Positions 11,423-24,112 of a stretch of 64,000 nucleotides of DNA are shown here, in pieces. The DNA is from Typhlomys cinereus (taxonomy: Eukaryota > Chordata > Mammalia > Rodentia > Platacanthomyidae), in assembly GCA_023101885.1 (NCBI GenBank), contig JALPQD010000223.1:3397866-3461865 (forward strand), given 5' to 3'. The notes beneath the pieces are model-generated. The model ran no database searches and was not told where the DNA came from. It saw only the letters and a program-made list of their open reading frames with translations. The position numbers were made by a program, and so were the translations under genes. The number at the start of each line of letters is the position of its first letter. Within the stretch, counting starts at the first letter, position 1.

Positions 11423-11812
11423 GGTCCCTTTCTTCACCCCACCCCGCTCCGCCGGTCGGGACGCGTATGCGAGATCCAGCCGGGCCTCACCGCGCGCTCT
11501 AGGACCCCAGGTCAGCCCACAGGGACCCGGCTCCGACTCCCACCATCCAGCCTGAGCCGCGCGGGGGCCGAGGGACGAGGAGGACCTCCCCCTGCCCCCG
11601 GGCCCCGACCCAGCTGCCATCGGGTTAAATAGCTCCACGCCGACGTGCCCATCGTCCCTTTTCACCCCACCCCGCTCCCCCGGTCGGGACACGCACGCAG
11701 TCCACCCGGGCCTCACCCCGCGCCCTAGGTAAGTCCCCGTTCGGGCCCCGCCCACCAGTACCCCAGGCCAAATAATTCAGTTTAGTGAAATTGAGAGATC
11801 TTAAGAGTTAAA
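11423..11812 (+). promoter_or_regulatory. L1-1 5'UTR with ~1.5 promoter monomers
   Basis: CpG-rich leader. TTCACCCCACCCCGCTC occurs at 11433 and again at 11661, a period of 228 bp, so this is a monomeric 5'UTR as in other rodent L1s. GGTTAAATAGCTCC (about 11624) is a TATA-like element within the monomer. A perfect splice-donor-like CTAGGTAAGT sits at 11725-11734. Internal promoter activity is inferred from the known role of L1 5'UTRs. Confidence 0.75.
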
Positions 11813-12864
11813 ATGACAATGCCAAAGTCAAAGTGCAAATCCATGAGAAGCAACACTCAAGTAAACAAATTTCCCACTGAAGGAATTAATCCCATAATGT
11901 TAGACTCCAACAAGAACAAACCCGCGGAAAAAGGCCAAGAAAGCCTCACCCAGGATAACGACTTTCAAAATATGATCATTACCATGTTCAATACTATGAA
12001 AGAGGAAATCCGGGAGGAATTACATAATCGAATCAATCGCTTTGAAGAGGAACACAACAGACATCTAGAGGAGTTGAGAAAAACAGTGCAAGAAACAAAA
12101 AACAAACTCAAGCAGAGTTTAAAACTGAGCTAAAAGACAAGTTATCTTCAACCCAGAACACCACAGAGAGTCTTATCAACAGAACTAATGAAGCAGAAAA
12201 CAGAATTTCAGACCTTGAAGATAAAGTGGGAGTACTAACCAGCTCAATGGAAGAGGTTGTTAAAGCCAAAAAGATACTTGAGAGAAATATCCAAGAGATA
12301 TGGGACACCCTGAAGAAGCCTAACATGCGTATTCATGGAATACCAGAGCAAGAATCTCAAAATACCACCCCTGAGGAAATTTTTCAAACGATCATCAAGG
12401 AAAACTTTCCTCATCTAAAAAAAGAGAGGCCCATTCATATACAAGAGGCATTCCGCACCCCAAACAGATACGACCAAAATAGAAGCACACCGCGGCAAAT
12501 AATAGTTAAAACACTCCACATTCAAGATAAAGAACTGGTGCTGAGAGCTTCAAGGGAGAAAAAACAAGTCACTTTTAAAGGCAAACCTATTAAAATAACA
12601 AATGACTTCTCAGTCGAAACAGTAAAAGCAAGAAGAGCTTGGAGAGACATACTTCAAGTATTGAATGAGCAAAAATGTCAACCCAGGCTGATTTACCCTG
12701 CAAAACTATCAGTCATGATCGAGGGAGAAAGAAAAATTTTCCAGCACAAAGACAACTTTAAGGGATACATGGCCACCAAACCAGGCCTTCAAAAACTGCT
12801 AGAAATGATACTCAAGCGTGAAGAAAAAAACAGGCATATCCAGGAGAACAGAAGGCAAATATAA
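11813..12864 (+). pseudogene. L1-1 ORF1 (ORF1p), frameshifted
   Basis: ORF1p is the L1 RNA-binding chaperone: a coiled coil forms the trimer and an RRM plus C-terminal domain bind RNA. The start MTMPKSKCKSMRSNTQVNKF matches the intact ORF1s of L1-A and L1-B. Compared with them, 19 bp are missing at about 12097-12103, with an A-rich microhomology at the junction. This shifts the frame and ends translation at 12133 after 106 codons, within the coiled coil. The remaining RRM (MRIHGIPEQE) and C-terminal domain are open from 12226 to 12864 in the other frame. Confidence 0.9.
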
Positions 12865-12914
12865 CACCATTAAAAGCGAAGCAATATACTTATAAAAGCT
12901 ACTAAACATAATAA

Positions 12915-15900
12915 ATGTCTGAATTAACAATAGTTTCTCCATTATAACACTAAATGTTAATGGACTTAATTCACCGATCAAGAGACACAGATTACAAACT
13001 TGGATTAAAAATCACAATCCATCAATCTGTTGCCTGCAGGAAACCCATCTCACCACAAAAGATAGGCACGCTCTAAAAATAAAAGGCTGGTCAACAATTC
13101 TACAAGCAAATGGAAGCAGAAAACAGGCAGGGGTAGCCATTATGCTATCAGACAAAGTGGATTTCAAACCAAAAAAAATTATAAGAGACACGGATGGATA
13201 CTACATTTTAGTCACAGGTACAATTCACCAGGAAGATTTCACAATACTGAACATATATGCACCCAATACGGGCCCCTCCACATTCATTAAGAAAACCCTA
13301 CAGCGTCTAAAGCAAGAAATCAACCCCCAAACGATAATTCTTGGGGACTTCAACACCGCCCTCTCTACATGGGATAGATCAACAGGTCAAAAGCTTAACA
13401 GAGACACTTTGGAACTTAATCAAACCCTGAAAGAAATGGACCTCACAGATCTCTATCGAACTTTTCACCCACGCACCAAAGAATACACATTTTTCTCAGC
13501 AGCACACGGAACTTTCTCCAAAATAGATCACATATTGGGCCACAAAATGAATCTACACATATACAAGAAAGTTGAAATTCTAACCTGTGCCCTATCAGAC
13601 CACCACGGCCTAAAGCTGGACATCCACAACACATCAAACAAGAGAAAATACACTAACTCCTGGAAACTTAACACTATGATGCTGAATGAGAACTGGATTC
13701 AGGAAGAAATTAAAAAGGAAATTCAAGATTTCCTGAAAGTGAATGATAATGAAAATACAACTTACCAAAATCTCTGGGACACAATGAAAGCTGTTCTAAG
13801 AGGTAAGTTCATAGCTCTTAATGCCCACGTCAAAAAAATGGAAACATCAGAAATAAACAACTTAACAATGCAGCTTAAAGCTTTAGAGAAACTAGAGCAA
13901 TCTGATCCCAAAAGCAGTAGAAGAGAAGAGATTAGCAAAATAAGGGGAGAAATATCTGAAATCGAGACTAAGAAAACGATAGAAAAAATCAACCAATCAA
14001 AAAGCTGGTTCTTTGAAAAAATCAACAAGATTGATACACCCCTAGCTAAACTAACCAAAAGCAAGAGAGAGAAAACCCAAATTAACAAAATTAGAAATGA
14101 ACATGGAGTTATCACTACTGATACCCAAGAAATCCAGAGAATTATAACATCATATTTCAAAAACTTATACTCTGTGAAGTTTGACAACACAAAAGAGATG
14201 GATGAATTTCTAAGTAAACACAACTTACCTAAATTGAATCAGGAAGTTGTGAATTATTTAAATAGTCCTATAACGTATAAGGAAATTGAGGAAGTAATCT
14301 CGAATCTTCCCACCAAAAAATGTCCTGGACCAGATGGATTCAGCACAGAGTTCTACCAGACATTTAAGGAGTTAATAACACCAATACTCCTTAAACTGTT
14401 CCATCAAATAGCAAAGGAAGGAACACTACCAAATTCCTTCTATGAAGCTAATATCGTTTTAATCCCAAAACCTAATAAAGATTCACTTAAAAAAGAAAAC
14501 TATAGGCCGATCTCCCTGATGAACACAGACGCAAAGATTCTCAACAAAGTCTTAGCAAATCGGATTCAAAAACATATCAAAAAGATCATTCACGGGACCA
14601 AGTAGGCTTCATCCCCGGCACACAAGGTTGGTTCAACATACGCAAATCAATAAATGTAATTCATCATGTAAACCAGTCCAAAGTCCAAGACCACATGATA
14701 CTCTCGATAGATGCAGAAAAAGCTTTTGACAAGATCCAACAGCCTTTTATGATCAAAACGCTAGAGACAGTAGGAATGGAAGGAACCTTTATCAATATAA
14801 TAAAAGCTGTATACAACAAGCCCACAGCAAGGATTATGCTCAATGGGGAACAATTGGAAGCATTCCCACTTCGATCAGGAACTAGACAAGGCTGTCCACT
14901 CTCACCACTTCTATTCACTATTGTACTTGAAGTCTTAGCTGAAGCCATAAGACAAGAAAGGGACATAAGAGGGATTCAAATCGGCAAGGAAGAAATCAAG
15001 CTATCCCTATTTGCAGATGACATGATCTTATACCTGAGGGATCCCAAAAACTCCACCAGGAAGCTCCTGGAACTAATTGAGAGGTTCAGCAGGGTGGCAG
15101 GATACAAAATAAATGTGCAAAAATCAGAGGCCTTCCTATATGCCCAGAATGAAAGAAGTGAAAAAGCCTTGAGAGAAACCATACCATTTACTATAACCCC
15201 TAAAAAAATGAAATACCTTGGTATAAACCTAACTAAGGAGGTAAAAGACCTTTACAATGAAAACTTTAAAACCCTAAAGAAAGAAATTGCAGAAGACACC
15301 AGAAGGTGGAAAGACCTCCCTTGTTCCTGGATTGGCAGAATCAACATTGTAAAAATGACCATCCTACCAAAGGCAATATACAGATTCAATGCTATACCAA
15401 TCAAAATCCCAAAGCAATTCTTCAAAGAAGTTGACCAAATAATCTCAAAGTTCATATGGAGGCACAAAAGACCCAGGATAGCAAAAACAATCCTGAGTAA
15501 CAAAAACACAGCTGGAGGTATTACCATACCAAACCTAAGTCTATACTACAAATCCATAGTTATAAAGACAGCCTGGTACTGGCTCCAAAATAGACACACA
15601 GATCAATGGATAAGGATTGAAGACCCAGATATAAGCCCACAAAGTTACAGCCATTTGGTCTTTGACAAAGGGGCCCAAAGAATCCAATGGAAAAAGAACA
15701 GCATCTTCAACAAATGGTGCTGGCAAAACTGGATCTCCACATGCAGAAGATTAAAGCTGGACCCGTACTTGTCACCATGTACAAGACTTAATTCCAAATG
15801 GATCAAGGACCTTGATATCAGGCCAGAGACTTTAAAAACCATAGTTGAAAGGATAGGGAACTCCCTTGAGCTGATTGGGCTAGGCCAACACTTCCTAAAC

Positions 15901-16737
15901 AGACATCCAATGGCACAATCACTGCTACCAACTCTCAACAGTTGGGATCTTGTGAAATTAAAGAGCTTCTGTTCAGATAAAGAGATTGTCACACGAGCTC
16001 AAAGGCAACCCACAGAATGGGAGAAAATCTTCACTAACCACATATCTGACAGAGCTCTACTGTCCAGAGTGCACAAAGAACTTAGAAAATTAAACTCCAA
16101 GGAAAACACTGGCCCAATTAAAAAATGGGCCCTGGAACTTCAAAGAAACTTTACCAGAGATGAAATTAAAATGTCTAACAATTATCTTAAAAAATGCTCC
16201 ACTTCCTTTGCCATCAGGGAAATGCAAATCAAAACTTCCCTGAGATATCATCTCACCCTGGTCAGGATGGCAAAAATCCACAATACAAACAACGACAAAT
16301 GCTGGAGAGGATGTGGAGAGAGGGGAACTCTCCTACATTGTTGGTGGGAATGCAGGCTCATACAGCCACTCTGGCGAGCCGTCTGGAGATTCTTAAAGAA
16401 ATTAAAGATTGAAATGCCGTATGACCCTGCTATCCCACTTTTGGGAATAACCCCCCATGCAGCAGAGGTTCGCCTCGATAGCACAAGCTCGACCATGTTC
16501 ATAGCAGCACTGTTTACAATAGCAAAGTCATGGAATCAACCTAAATGTCCAACAGTTGACGAGTGGATAAGGAAACTGTGGTACATCTATACAATGGAGT
16601 ACTACTCAGCCATCAAAAATGATGAATTACTGGAATTTGCTGGGAAATGGATGTCATTAGAAAGAATTATATTAAGTGAAGTATCCCAAACCCAGAAAAT
16701 TAAGCGCCGTATGTACTCCCTAATAGGTGGCTCCTAG
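12915..16737 (+). pseudogene. L1-1 ORF2 (ORF2p), two frameshifts
   Basis: ORF2p supplies the APE-type endonuclease and reverse transcriptase. The ATG at 12915 is followed by a 1-base deletion (ATGTCTGAATT instead of ATGTCTGGAATT). The endonuclease and linker are open from about 13142 to 14605. A second 1-base deletion at about 14594-14597 (CACGGGACC instead of a GGGG run) then shifts the frame, and the reverse transcriptase and C-terminus are open at 14695-16737. The RT active site FADDMILY is intact here, as is GCPLSPLLF. The C-terminal Cys-rich motif ([18 protein letters not shown]) is present. Only frame errors disable it. Confidence 0.92.
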
Positions 16738-17704
16738 TACCAAACTCACCCAGCCCACATTGAGACACTCAAAAGTAAACCTATGTAACACAGTAATTGC
16801 AAGGATTATGAACAAGAGAAATGGGTTAGGAGGGCCACACCAGAAACAAGGAGAGAGGAGACCATGTTACAGCAGAGAAAATAGGCCTCCATCAAGGTCT
16901 GCAAGTAAGTAATGAGAAACCTGGTTAAGTTCACAGACGTTCTTTCCTGATCTCACCAGAAGGGGAGGGCATATAGTCTAGCAGATAAAAAGTAATCATT
17001 TTGCAAATGGGTGATGGACCCCTCCCTCAGTGAGGTTTCCTACTCTTATTACATCTACCCTTGAATGTGCTATTACAACAAGACTCCAGTTTAACAGCTT
17101 TTTGTCTCTGGCCAGGGGGTGACATACAGTGCCCAGCAGAATGGAGTGAAGGGAATTGCAGGAGCAGCAAAACTGCAAAAGAAAATCAACAAACCACAAT
17201 CCAGAACTTCAGAGACTCTATATCAATCACATAGAACTAGGCCAGCCTAATCTCTCCCCATCCTGGAGCTCAGGGACATTTGCGGAAGAGGGGGCGGTAA
17301 GATTGTAAGAGCAAAAGGATGGGAGGAGCAACGATTTGCAAGATTCTCAACAATAGTTGGGGCCAAAGCAATCATAATGGGACTTTGCATGCCCTGCGCA
17401 ATGTCCAGTGCACTGTTGCCCTCATAAAGTCTAGCATCTGTTAAGGGCACCGAGACCCCTGGAGGCAAGGGATTGACAGCCATAGTAGTGATCTTATGCT
17501 TAAGGGGAACAAGAGAAAGGGCTTATGGAAATGCCACTGGGTCCTTATATGTCATCGGAGAGGAGGACCCAGTGGAGAGTTAGGCGTACACAATAAAGGA
17601 CTCTCTGGGAATTGGGGGGGAGGCACTGGGGGAAGGGGAGGGGGAGGAGGGGGGAGGGAGGGAACTGGTAAAAAATATTAAAATGTATAATTAAATTTTT
17701 AATT
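16738..17704 (+). other. L1-1 3'UTR with G-rich tract
   Basis: Matches the 3'UTRs of the other L1 copies. It includes a polypurine, G-rich tract at about 17607-17668 (GGGGGGGGAGG... GGGGAGGGGGAGG) with several G runs able to form a G-quadruplex, a common feature of mammalian L1 3'UTRs. The last part (AAAAATATTAAAATGTATAA...) is shared only with L1-B. Confidence 0.8.
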
Positions 17705-17872
17705 AAAAAAAAAACACCAAATGGGATGTAGGAAGCTGAGATTTTAGTTCAGAAAAAGTAAGCACATATATAGCAACATAAATTAATCCCCCAAAACATT
17801 CTGGTTGAGCAAAAGAGAAACAAGTGAAAGCACAGACGGTATCCACAGTTACACTCTATGAAACTCTGGAAA

Positions 17873-18175
17873 GGGGCTGGAGAGGTGGTTCAGGGGTTAA
17901 GCCTCTGCCTTGCAGGTGGAAGGTCCTGAGTTCTGATCCTAGGCCCACATATAGATGCCAGGCGGAAGCGGGGGCGGCCTGCGTTTCTGGTCCTGGTAGG
18001 GCGGAGCCTGTGAATCCCTGGACAGAGTAAACAAGGAGGTGGAGGCGTCCATGGTGGTTCGCGAATTCGTCCGTGGTTCTACACACACACACACACACAT
18101 ACATACACACGCACACACACGCATGCACGCACAATTGAATAAATAATAAATAATAAAAAAATTAAAAAAAATAAG
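17873..18175 (+). mobile_element. ~300-bp tRNA-derived SINE with perfect 15-bp TSD
   Basis: Starts GGGGCTGGAGAGGTGGTTCA (A-box region) with GAGTTCTGATCC as the B-box region. An unusual CpG-rich body follows (GGCGGAGCCTGTGAATCC, GGAGGCGTCCATGGTGGTTCG, AATTCGTCCGTGG), then a CA-rich run and an AATAAATAATAAAT tail. It is flanked by perfect 15-bp direct repeats, ATGAAACTCTGGAAA, at 17858-17872 and 18176-18190, so the insertion is fairly recent. A close copy lies at 42344-42635. Confidence 0.9.
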
Positions 18176-18190
18176 ATGAAACTCTGGAAA

Positions 18191-21019
18191 GCTAAAACTA
18201 GACCACCAAGACAGAAATGGGACTGACGGCCCCAACCAGAAACACGGAGAGAATATGAGAGATGGAAGAGAATGGGACGAAGGAGAAAGGAACAGCAGCA
18301 GGAAGGAACTGTGATAGCTGCGAACTCTGGGGGTGATGGGAATGTACTGCATCTTGTCTGTGATTTGGTTCCTTGTGTTTGCATGAGACCAAACCCCAAA
18401 CTGTGGACTTATACAAAGACAAAGGGAAATCTAGGCTTTTTTAGGGAACTATAAAGTTCAAAAGCCAGAGCTCCAGATTAGAGGAAAAGAAAATCTGAAG
18501 GTGAACCTGGAAGTAGTCTGAAGAGTATCTCCCAGAATTCAGATGATGAAGTCCTAACACACACACACCCTAGGACTGTAGCAGAGAGAGAGCGACCTGA
18601 AACAGTGCACAAAGTTCAAAGGTATCTGAGGTGTAGGGCTCTGACTCCACTAACAGACCTTCATAAATGGGAAGAGACAGGAGAGATCTCTATCCCTCTC
18701 CACCACATGAAGCCACAAGATGGAACTCATACAGCCAGAATTCAAAGCCTGACAGAAAAGTAACTTGAACTTTTCAGCTTTCAGAAGAGCTAAAAAAATT
18801 ATTTTTGTTATGATACCAGCATATGTTTTTTGTCATGCAGACTGAGCAGAGCAACAGACTCATTTCCTGAGAGGCCAAAGGGTAGTCTAAGAGGAATTAG
18901 CATATGTATATTAAAAAATCAAACAACCTTGCTAAAGATAATTATTAACTATAGAAAGATAATCAGTCAAGAAAAAATAATCACCCTTGTGTATTACCGG
19001 ATGCATAGACTGAAGAGGTACCTGTCTTGGAAGGATGTAGACAAGAGGAAAAGGGCAGTAGTGCGCATCCTATCTGTCACAAGTGGGAGACACCAGAGAG
19101 CAGAGGACATAAATGAAGACATAAACTTAAGCTCATAACTCAGGATAAACACACAAGACTGTTTCATCATTAAAAGAACTAAAAGTGCTAAAACTGTTAA
19201 CATTGTTTGCTCACTATGTAGTGCAAGCTGCACTTAAAATCATGACAATCCCCTTGTCTTAGCCTCTACAGCACTGGGCTAGTAGTAGTCCTGGGCCACC
19301 ATGCCCAACATGATACATTTGACTCTTTAAATAGCATGACTATTTCATGAGATTTATAAAGTCCTTGAAGCAAAGATATATTTTTAAGAATATCAAATGT
19401 GTAAATAAGTACTAGAAGCAGGAAAACACACAATTAGGAAACCCCAAATGCATGAGAAGAATCTCATGGCACTGGGAAGTTAAGAATGCTAACAGAATCT
19501 TCTCAAGGAAACTAAGCGCAGTGCCTGACTGAAGCACTTGCATTTTCCCACTTGCAGAAACAAAAGAACAAAACTGGACAACACAGTACCCAAGAGAACA
19601 CCTTTCCTGACACAGGAGACAATGGGCCAGCTCTAGAGAGGCACTTATCTTAGCCAGCATGGGAAGGCATGTGTCATTTTCTTTGATTTGTTCATTCAGC
19701 ACATATATACACACAGTCTCCTGTGAGCCAACCTTGCCAAGTTCCACTGGATGCCAGGCACGCATGGGCCTTAACCTGCAGGAGGCAGAAGCCTGCTTGA
19801 GGATCTTCACAAAAAACACACAATTCACCATCACATTTTACATAGAAAAAATCAAAACAAATGTAGGAGAGAAACTGGGTGTATTTGCCATAATCTATTC
19901 ACTTTCTATACCCCTCTTTGAATTTATCCCTCACTCACTCTCAAGTAGAAAGGAAAATAGATAAAGACCCTTGGTTGGTTCCCTACAGCATTTGGAAACC
20001 TAGGCCATACACACACATTCAAAGCTCAATCTCAACACAGTTGTGTGCCAGAGATACCTGAAAACTACATTATGGTTTGTATCAGGTGCCTTCAGTTCTA
20101 CTTTTCTTAGACTTCACTGCTATTTTTAACACCTGATGAAATGATTGCCATGTAGGAAGAAAATCTGAAAGACTTTTCTGTCCAAATTCTTCACAGAATG
20201 AAAATTTACACATGGGTGCACAGTCAAAGCAAGAGAAGCAGACTCCAAGGTGTCTGCATTGCACTCTCAACTATTGTGCTTCTAATCCTGCCAGTCTCCA
20301 AAACTTGTACAGCTCTATCCTGAACTCCTAGATGGAATAGGGTGTGCAGCGAAAAGGGAAATGAATGTCACCAACCTCCTGGCTTGCACCGGCCATCCAT
20401 CATCCAATGTATATATCCAAGCTCATTTTCATCTTCTGTCTAGTGTTCAGGAGTTGTTTTACATACGGGCTCATGATTTTGTAAGAAACACCACAACCTC
20501 TTTCCTGAAATCACTTCTCAAAAATCTGGGCAATTTAATCTCTTCTAAGCACAATCAGGTTAAACCTACTTTGCAAATAAATAAAAAACATCTCTTTCTA
20601 CACTGTCTTCAATGAAAGTCAAGTGTCCATCTGTTTACAAAGACAAAGAGTTGCTAAAGTGTTTTGTGTTTTTTAAGGGGTAGTAACGTATCTACCCAAC
20701 AGGGAAGGTTATTGACAAAATAAGAAAAACTAAAGGCCCATAACAATGCAGCAAAGTAACTAAGGGGCAGATGTACTTGAAAACCCTTTCAATAAGGAAG
20801 ATAAGAAGAAAGGTACCTGATGAATTCTGACCATCTTCCATGTGTCAAACACTCTATAAGCCCTTATGTTTTGCTTCTCAGTTCTCTCCAGAAGCACAGG
20901 CCACAGCCATCAGATGCTAAAGCTGACATGAAACACTTGCTGACTCACCTGTCTTACTGTCTTCATGCTTCTCAGCACTGTCTGAAGTCATGTTAGTGAT
21001 CCTCACTGAACTATCAGTT
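18191..21019. other. Unrecognised DNA between SINE and L1 fragment
   Basis: No gene is supported. Open frames of 100-140 codons (for example 18830-19138 plus and 19412-19834 minus) carry no recognisable domain and no splice or start context. A small B1 fragment is listed at 19236-19312. Confidence 0.5.
19236..19312 (-). mobile_element. B1 SINE fragment
   Basis: AGCCTCTACAGCACTGGGCT followed by CCTGGGCCACCATGCCCAAC is the reverse complement of the B1 left part (GCCGGGCGTGGTGG...AATCCCAGCACT), diverged. Confidence 0.5.
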
Positions 21020-21033
21020 AAGGAAGAGGTGGA

Positions 21034-23031
21034 CATGTACAAGAATTAACTCCAAATGGATCAAGGACCTTGGTATAAGGCTTGAGACTATAAAAACCAT
21101 AGCTGAAAGGGTAGGGAACTCCCTCGAGCTGATTGGGCTAGGCCAACAGTTCTTAAACGGACATCCAATAGCACAGTCATTACAACCAACATTCAACAGA
21201 TGGGATCTTGTGAAATTAAAGAGCTTCTGTTCAGATAAAGAGATTGTAACTCGAGTACAAAGGCAACCCACAGAATGGGAGAAAATCTTTACTAACCACA
21301 TATCTGATAGAGTTCTATTATCCAGAGTGCACAAAGAATTTAGAAAACTAAACACCAAGGAAACAAATGGCCCAATTAAAAAATGGGCCTTGGAACTTAA
21401 AAGAAACTTTACCAAGGACGAAATTAAAATGTCTAACAAATATCTTAAAAAATCCTCCACATCCTTAGCCACCAGGGAAATGAAAATCAAAACTTCCCTG
21501 AGATATCATCTCACCCTTGTCAGGATGGCAAAAATCCACAATACAAACAACAATACAAACAACAGCAAGTGCTGGAGAGGATGTGGAGCAAGGGGAACTC
21601 TCCTACATTGCTGGTGGGAATGCAGGCTCATACAACCACTCTGGCAAGCCATCTGGAGATTCTTAAAGAAGTTAAAGATTGAAATGCCATACGAGCCTGC
21701 TATTCCATTTTTGGGAATAATCCCCCATACAGCAAAAATTCACTTCGATAGCACAAGCATGACCATGTTCATAGCAGCACTGTTTGCAATAGCAAAGTCA
21801 TGGAATCAGCCCAAATGTCCAACAGTTGACGAGTGGATAAGGAAAATGTGGTACATCTATACAATGGAGTACTACTCAGCCATCAAAAATGATTATAATT
21901 AATGATATTTGCTGGGAAATGAATAGAATTAGAAACAATTATATTGAGTGAAGTATCCCAGACACAGAAAATTAAGCACCGTATGTACTCCCTAATAGGT
22001 GGCTTCTAGTACCAAACCCACTTAGAGACACTCAAAGACAAATCTCTGTAATACCTAGAGTAATTGTAAAGATTATAAACAAGAGGGATGGGGAAGGAGG
22101 GCCCCACCAGAAACAAAGAGAGGGGACCATGTTACAGCAGAGAAAATAGGCCACCATCAAGGACTGCAAGTAAGTAATGAGACATCTGGTTAAGTTCACA
22201 GACTTTCCTTCCTGATCACTTACAACTGATGGGCTATGATCTCACCAGAATGGAAGGGCATATAGGCTGCCAGATAGAAGATAACCATTTTGCAAATGGG
22301 TAATTGACCCTTCTCTTATCACGGTCTCCTACGTCTATTACATCTACCTTTGAATATACTCTTATAACAAGACTCTAATTTAACAGGTTTTTATCTCTGG
22401 CCAGGGGGTGATATCCAATACGCATCAGGATGGAACCAAGGGCATTGCAGGAACAGCAAAACTGAAAAAAAAATCAACAAACCATAATTCAGAACATCAG
22501 AGACTCTGTATCAACCACCTGGAATCAGGCCTGCCTAATCTCTCCCCATCCTGAAGCTCAGGGAAATTTGTGGAAGAGGGGGCGGTAAGATTATAAGAGC
22601 ACAAGGATGGGAGGAGTCAAGATATGCAAGATACTCCACACAAGTTAGGGCCGAAGCAATTATAATAGGACTCTGCATGATCTGCGCAATGACCAATATA
22701 TCATTGACCCCTTAAATTCTAGCATGGACTAAAGTCACTAGGATCCTTAGAAGCAAGGGATTAACAGTCACAATAGTGTTCCTATACTTAAGGGGAACAC
22801 AAGAAAGAGTTCTAGGAATTGCCACTGAGTCCTTACACCTCATCAGAGAGGAAGACCCAGAGGAAAGTTTGTTATACACATTAAAGGATGCTTCAGAGAT
22901 GGGGGGAGGGAGGTGGGAAAGGAAGGGGCAAAGGGGAGAGGGAACAGGGAGGTCCAAGGAGGGGTGGAGGGAGGGAGGGGACAGGGGTTCCTATTACGTT
23001 TGTGTGAGCAGAAAAATAATTTAAAAAAAAA
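21034..23031 (+). mobile_element. 5'-truncated L1 with TSD
   Basis: Begins within ORF2 C-terminal sequence (CATGTACAAGAATTAACTCC) and runs through the 3'UTR to poly(A) at about 23023-23031. Direct repeats AAGGAAGAGGTGGA (21020-21033) and AAGGGAGAGGTGGA (23032-23045), 13 of 14 matching, mark the target site. An ORF2 C-terminal frame is open at 21210-21902, with a damaged end (NDYN instead of NDELLEF) and a 12-bp AAC-type duplication near 21541-21560. It ends with a GTTTGTGTGAGCAGAAAAATA-type 3' end, like L1-A and the 40862 fragment. Confidence 0.9.
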
Positions 23032-23045
23032 AAGGGAGAGGTGGA

Positions 23046-24112
23046 AGCGTGTCTGTCCTTAGACTCAGAGGTAGGAGTCACATTACCTCCCAGGAGTTTT
23101 CTGAAATCCTGGTCAGAAGGACAAGGGGGTGGAGGCTGAGATTTCTCCTCTTTGGAGACATGGCTAACTGCTCTTTGTTGTGCTTCAGAAACTGATAGGA
23201 AGATTCTATTACTGAAGACCCAACACATGTTCATCACATGACAAACATCAGTTGGTACTTGTCTGAAAATTTTCTCATTGCTGGATAGCTTGCAAAGTAC
23301 CAGAAAATACTACGTAAGCTTCTGGGGAGATCAGCAAAGGACAGTATCTTTAACTCATGAGAGCTGCAAGCTGCAATAACAACCACCGTGGCAAGAGGTG
23401 ACCTCAGTGTAGTGAAAGTCAAGGGGGGTAGCAACCAGAAGCTTTCTGACTGGATTTAAGACCCACTTTCTCAGCAGAGATGACATTCCTGACATTGTAA
23501 ACCAGAAGAAGAACTTATGAAAGAGGAGAAAAAGGCCCTGAGGTGGGCACATTGTGAAAGATTAAACTTTGAAAATACTATATTTGCCATTATGCCTGTA
23601 GATTGGAGGAACACTCAGCACCTAACCTAGAAACTTCCTTCTTCAATAGAAGGTATTTAATTACAGAACATCACAGCTGCCAACATTTCAAAAAAATAAG
23701 GAGTGGTAGACTGCTTGTCCCTAAACAGGACATCCAAACCACTTAAACATTCCCAGGCTCAGGGAACATGTGGAAAAGGGAACAGTAAGATTGTAAGAGT
23801 TTAAATAGTGGAAGAGTGAAGGCAACATTATCTTCTCATTATGAAAGGGCTGCCACCTCCATGAACAAATAACAGGTTATATGTATTTCCAAAAGACTTC
23901 CATGAGATTTGTCCTAAAAACAGGTTACAATGAAAAGAACAGAGGACTACAGAGGCTCCACACCATTGAGAGACTGAAAAAGATAAACCATTATTGGGGG
24001 AGTAATTATGCTTTCCTCACTATTGCACCTACTAATACATGAATCACAATCCTTCAAGTGTTCAAGAACATGATATCAAAGACAACTGAAGGAGACCCAG
24101 TGATCTGCCCAG
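23046..24112. other. No gene or repeat recognised
   Basis: Mixed-composition DNA with only short open frames and no domain recognised. Confidence 0.5.

Larger units (their letters stand above)
11423..17714 (+). mobile_element. Near full-length L1 retrotransposon (L1-1), defective
   Basis: Complete L1 order on the plus strand: GC-rich 5'UTR (11423-11812), ORF1 region (11813-12864), ORF2 region (12915-16737), 3'UTR with a G-rich tract (about 17607-17668) and poly(A) at 17705-17714. A short candidate TSD (AAACACCA at 11415-11422 and 17712-17719) sits within A-rich sequence, so its exact length is uncertain. The element cannot move by itself because both ORFs are frameshifted. It shares its 3' end type with the intact L1-B. 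Confidence 0.92.
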
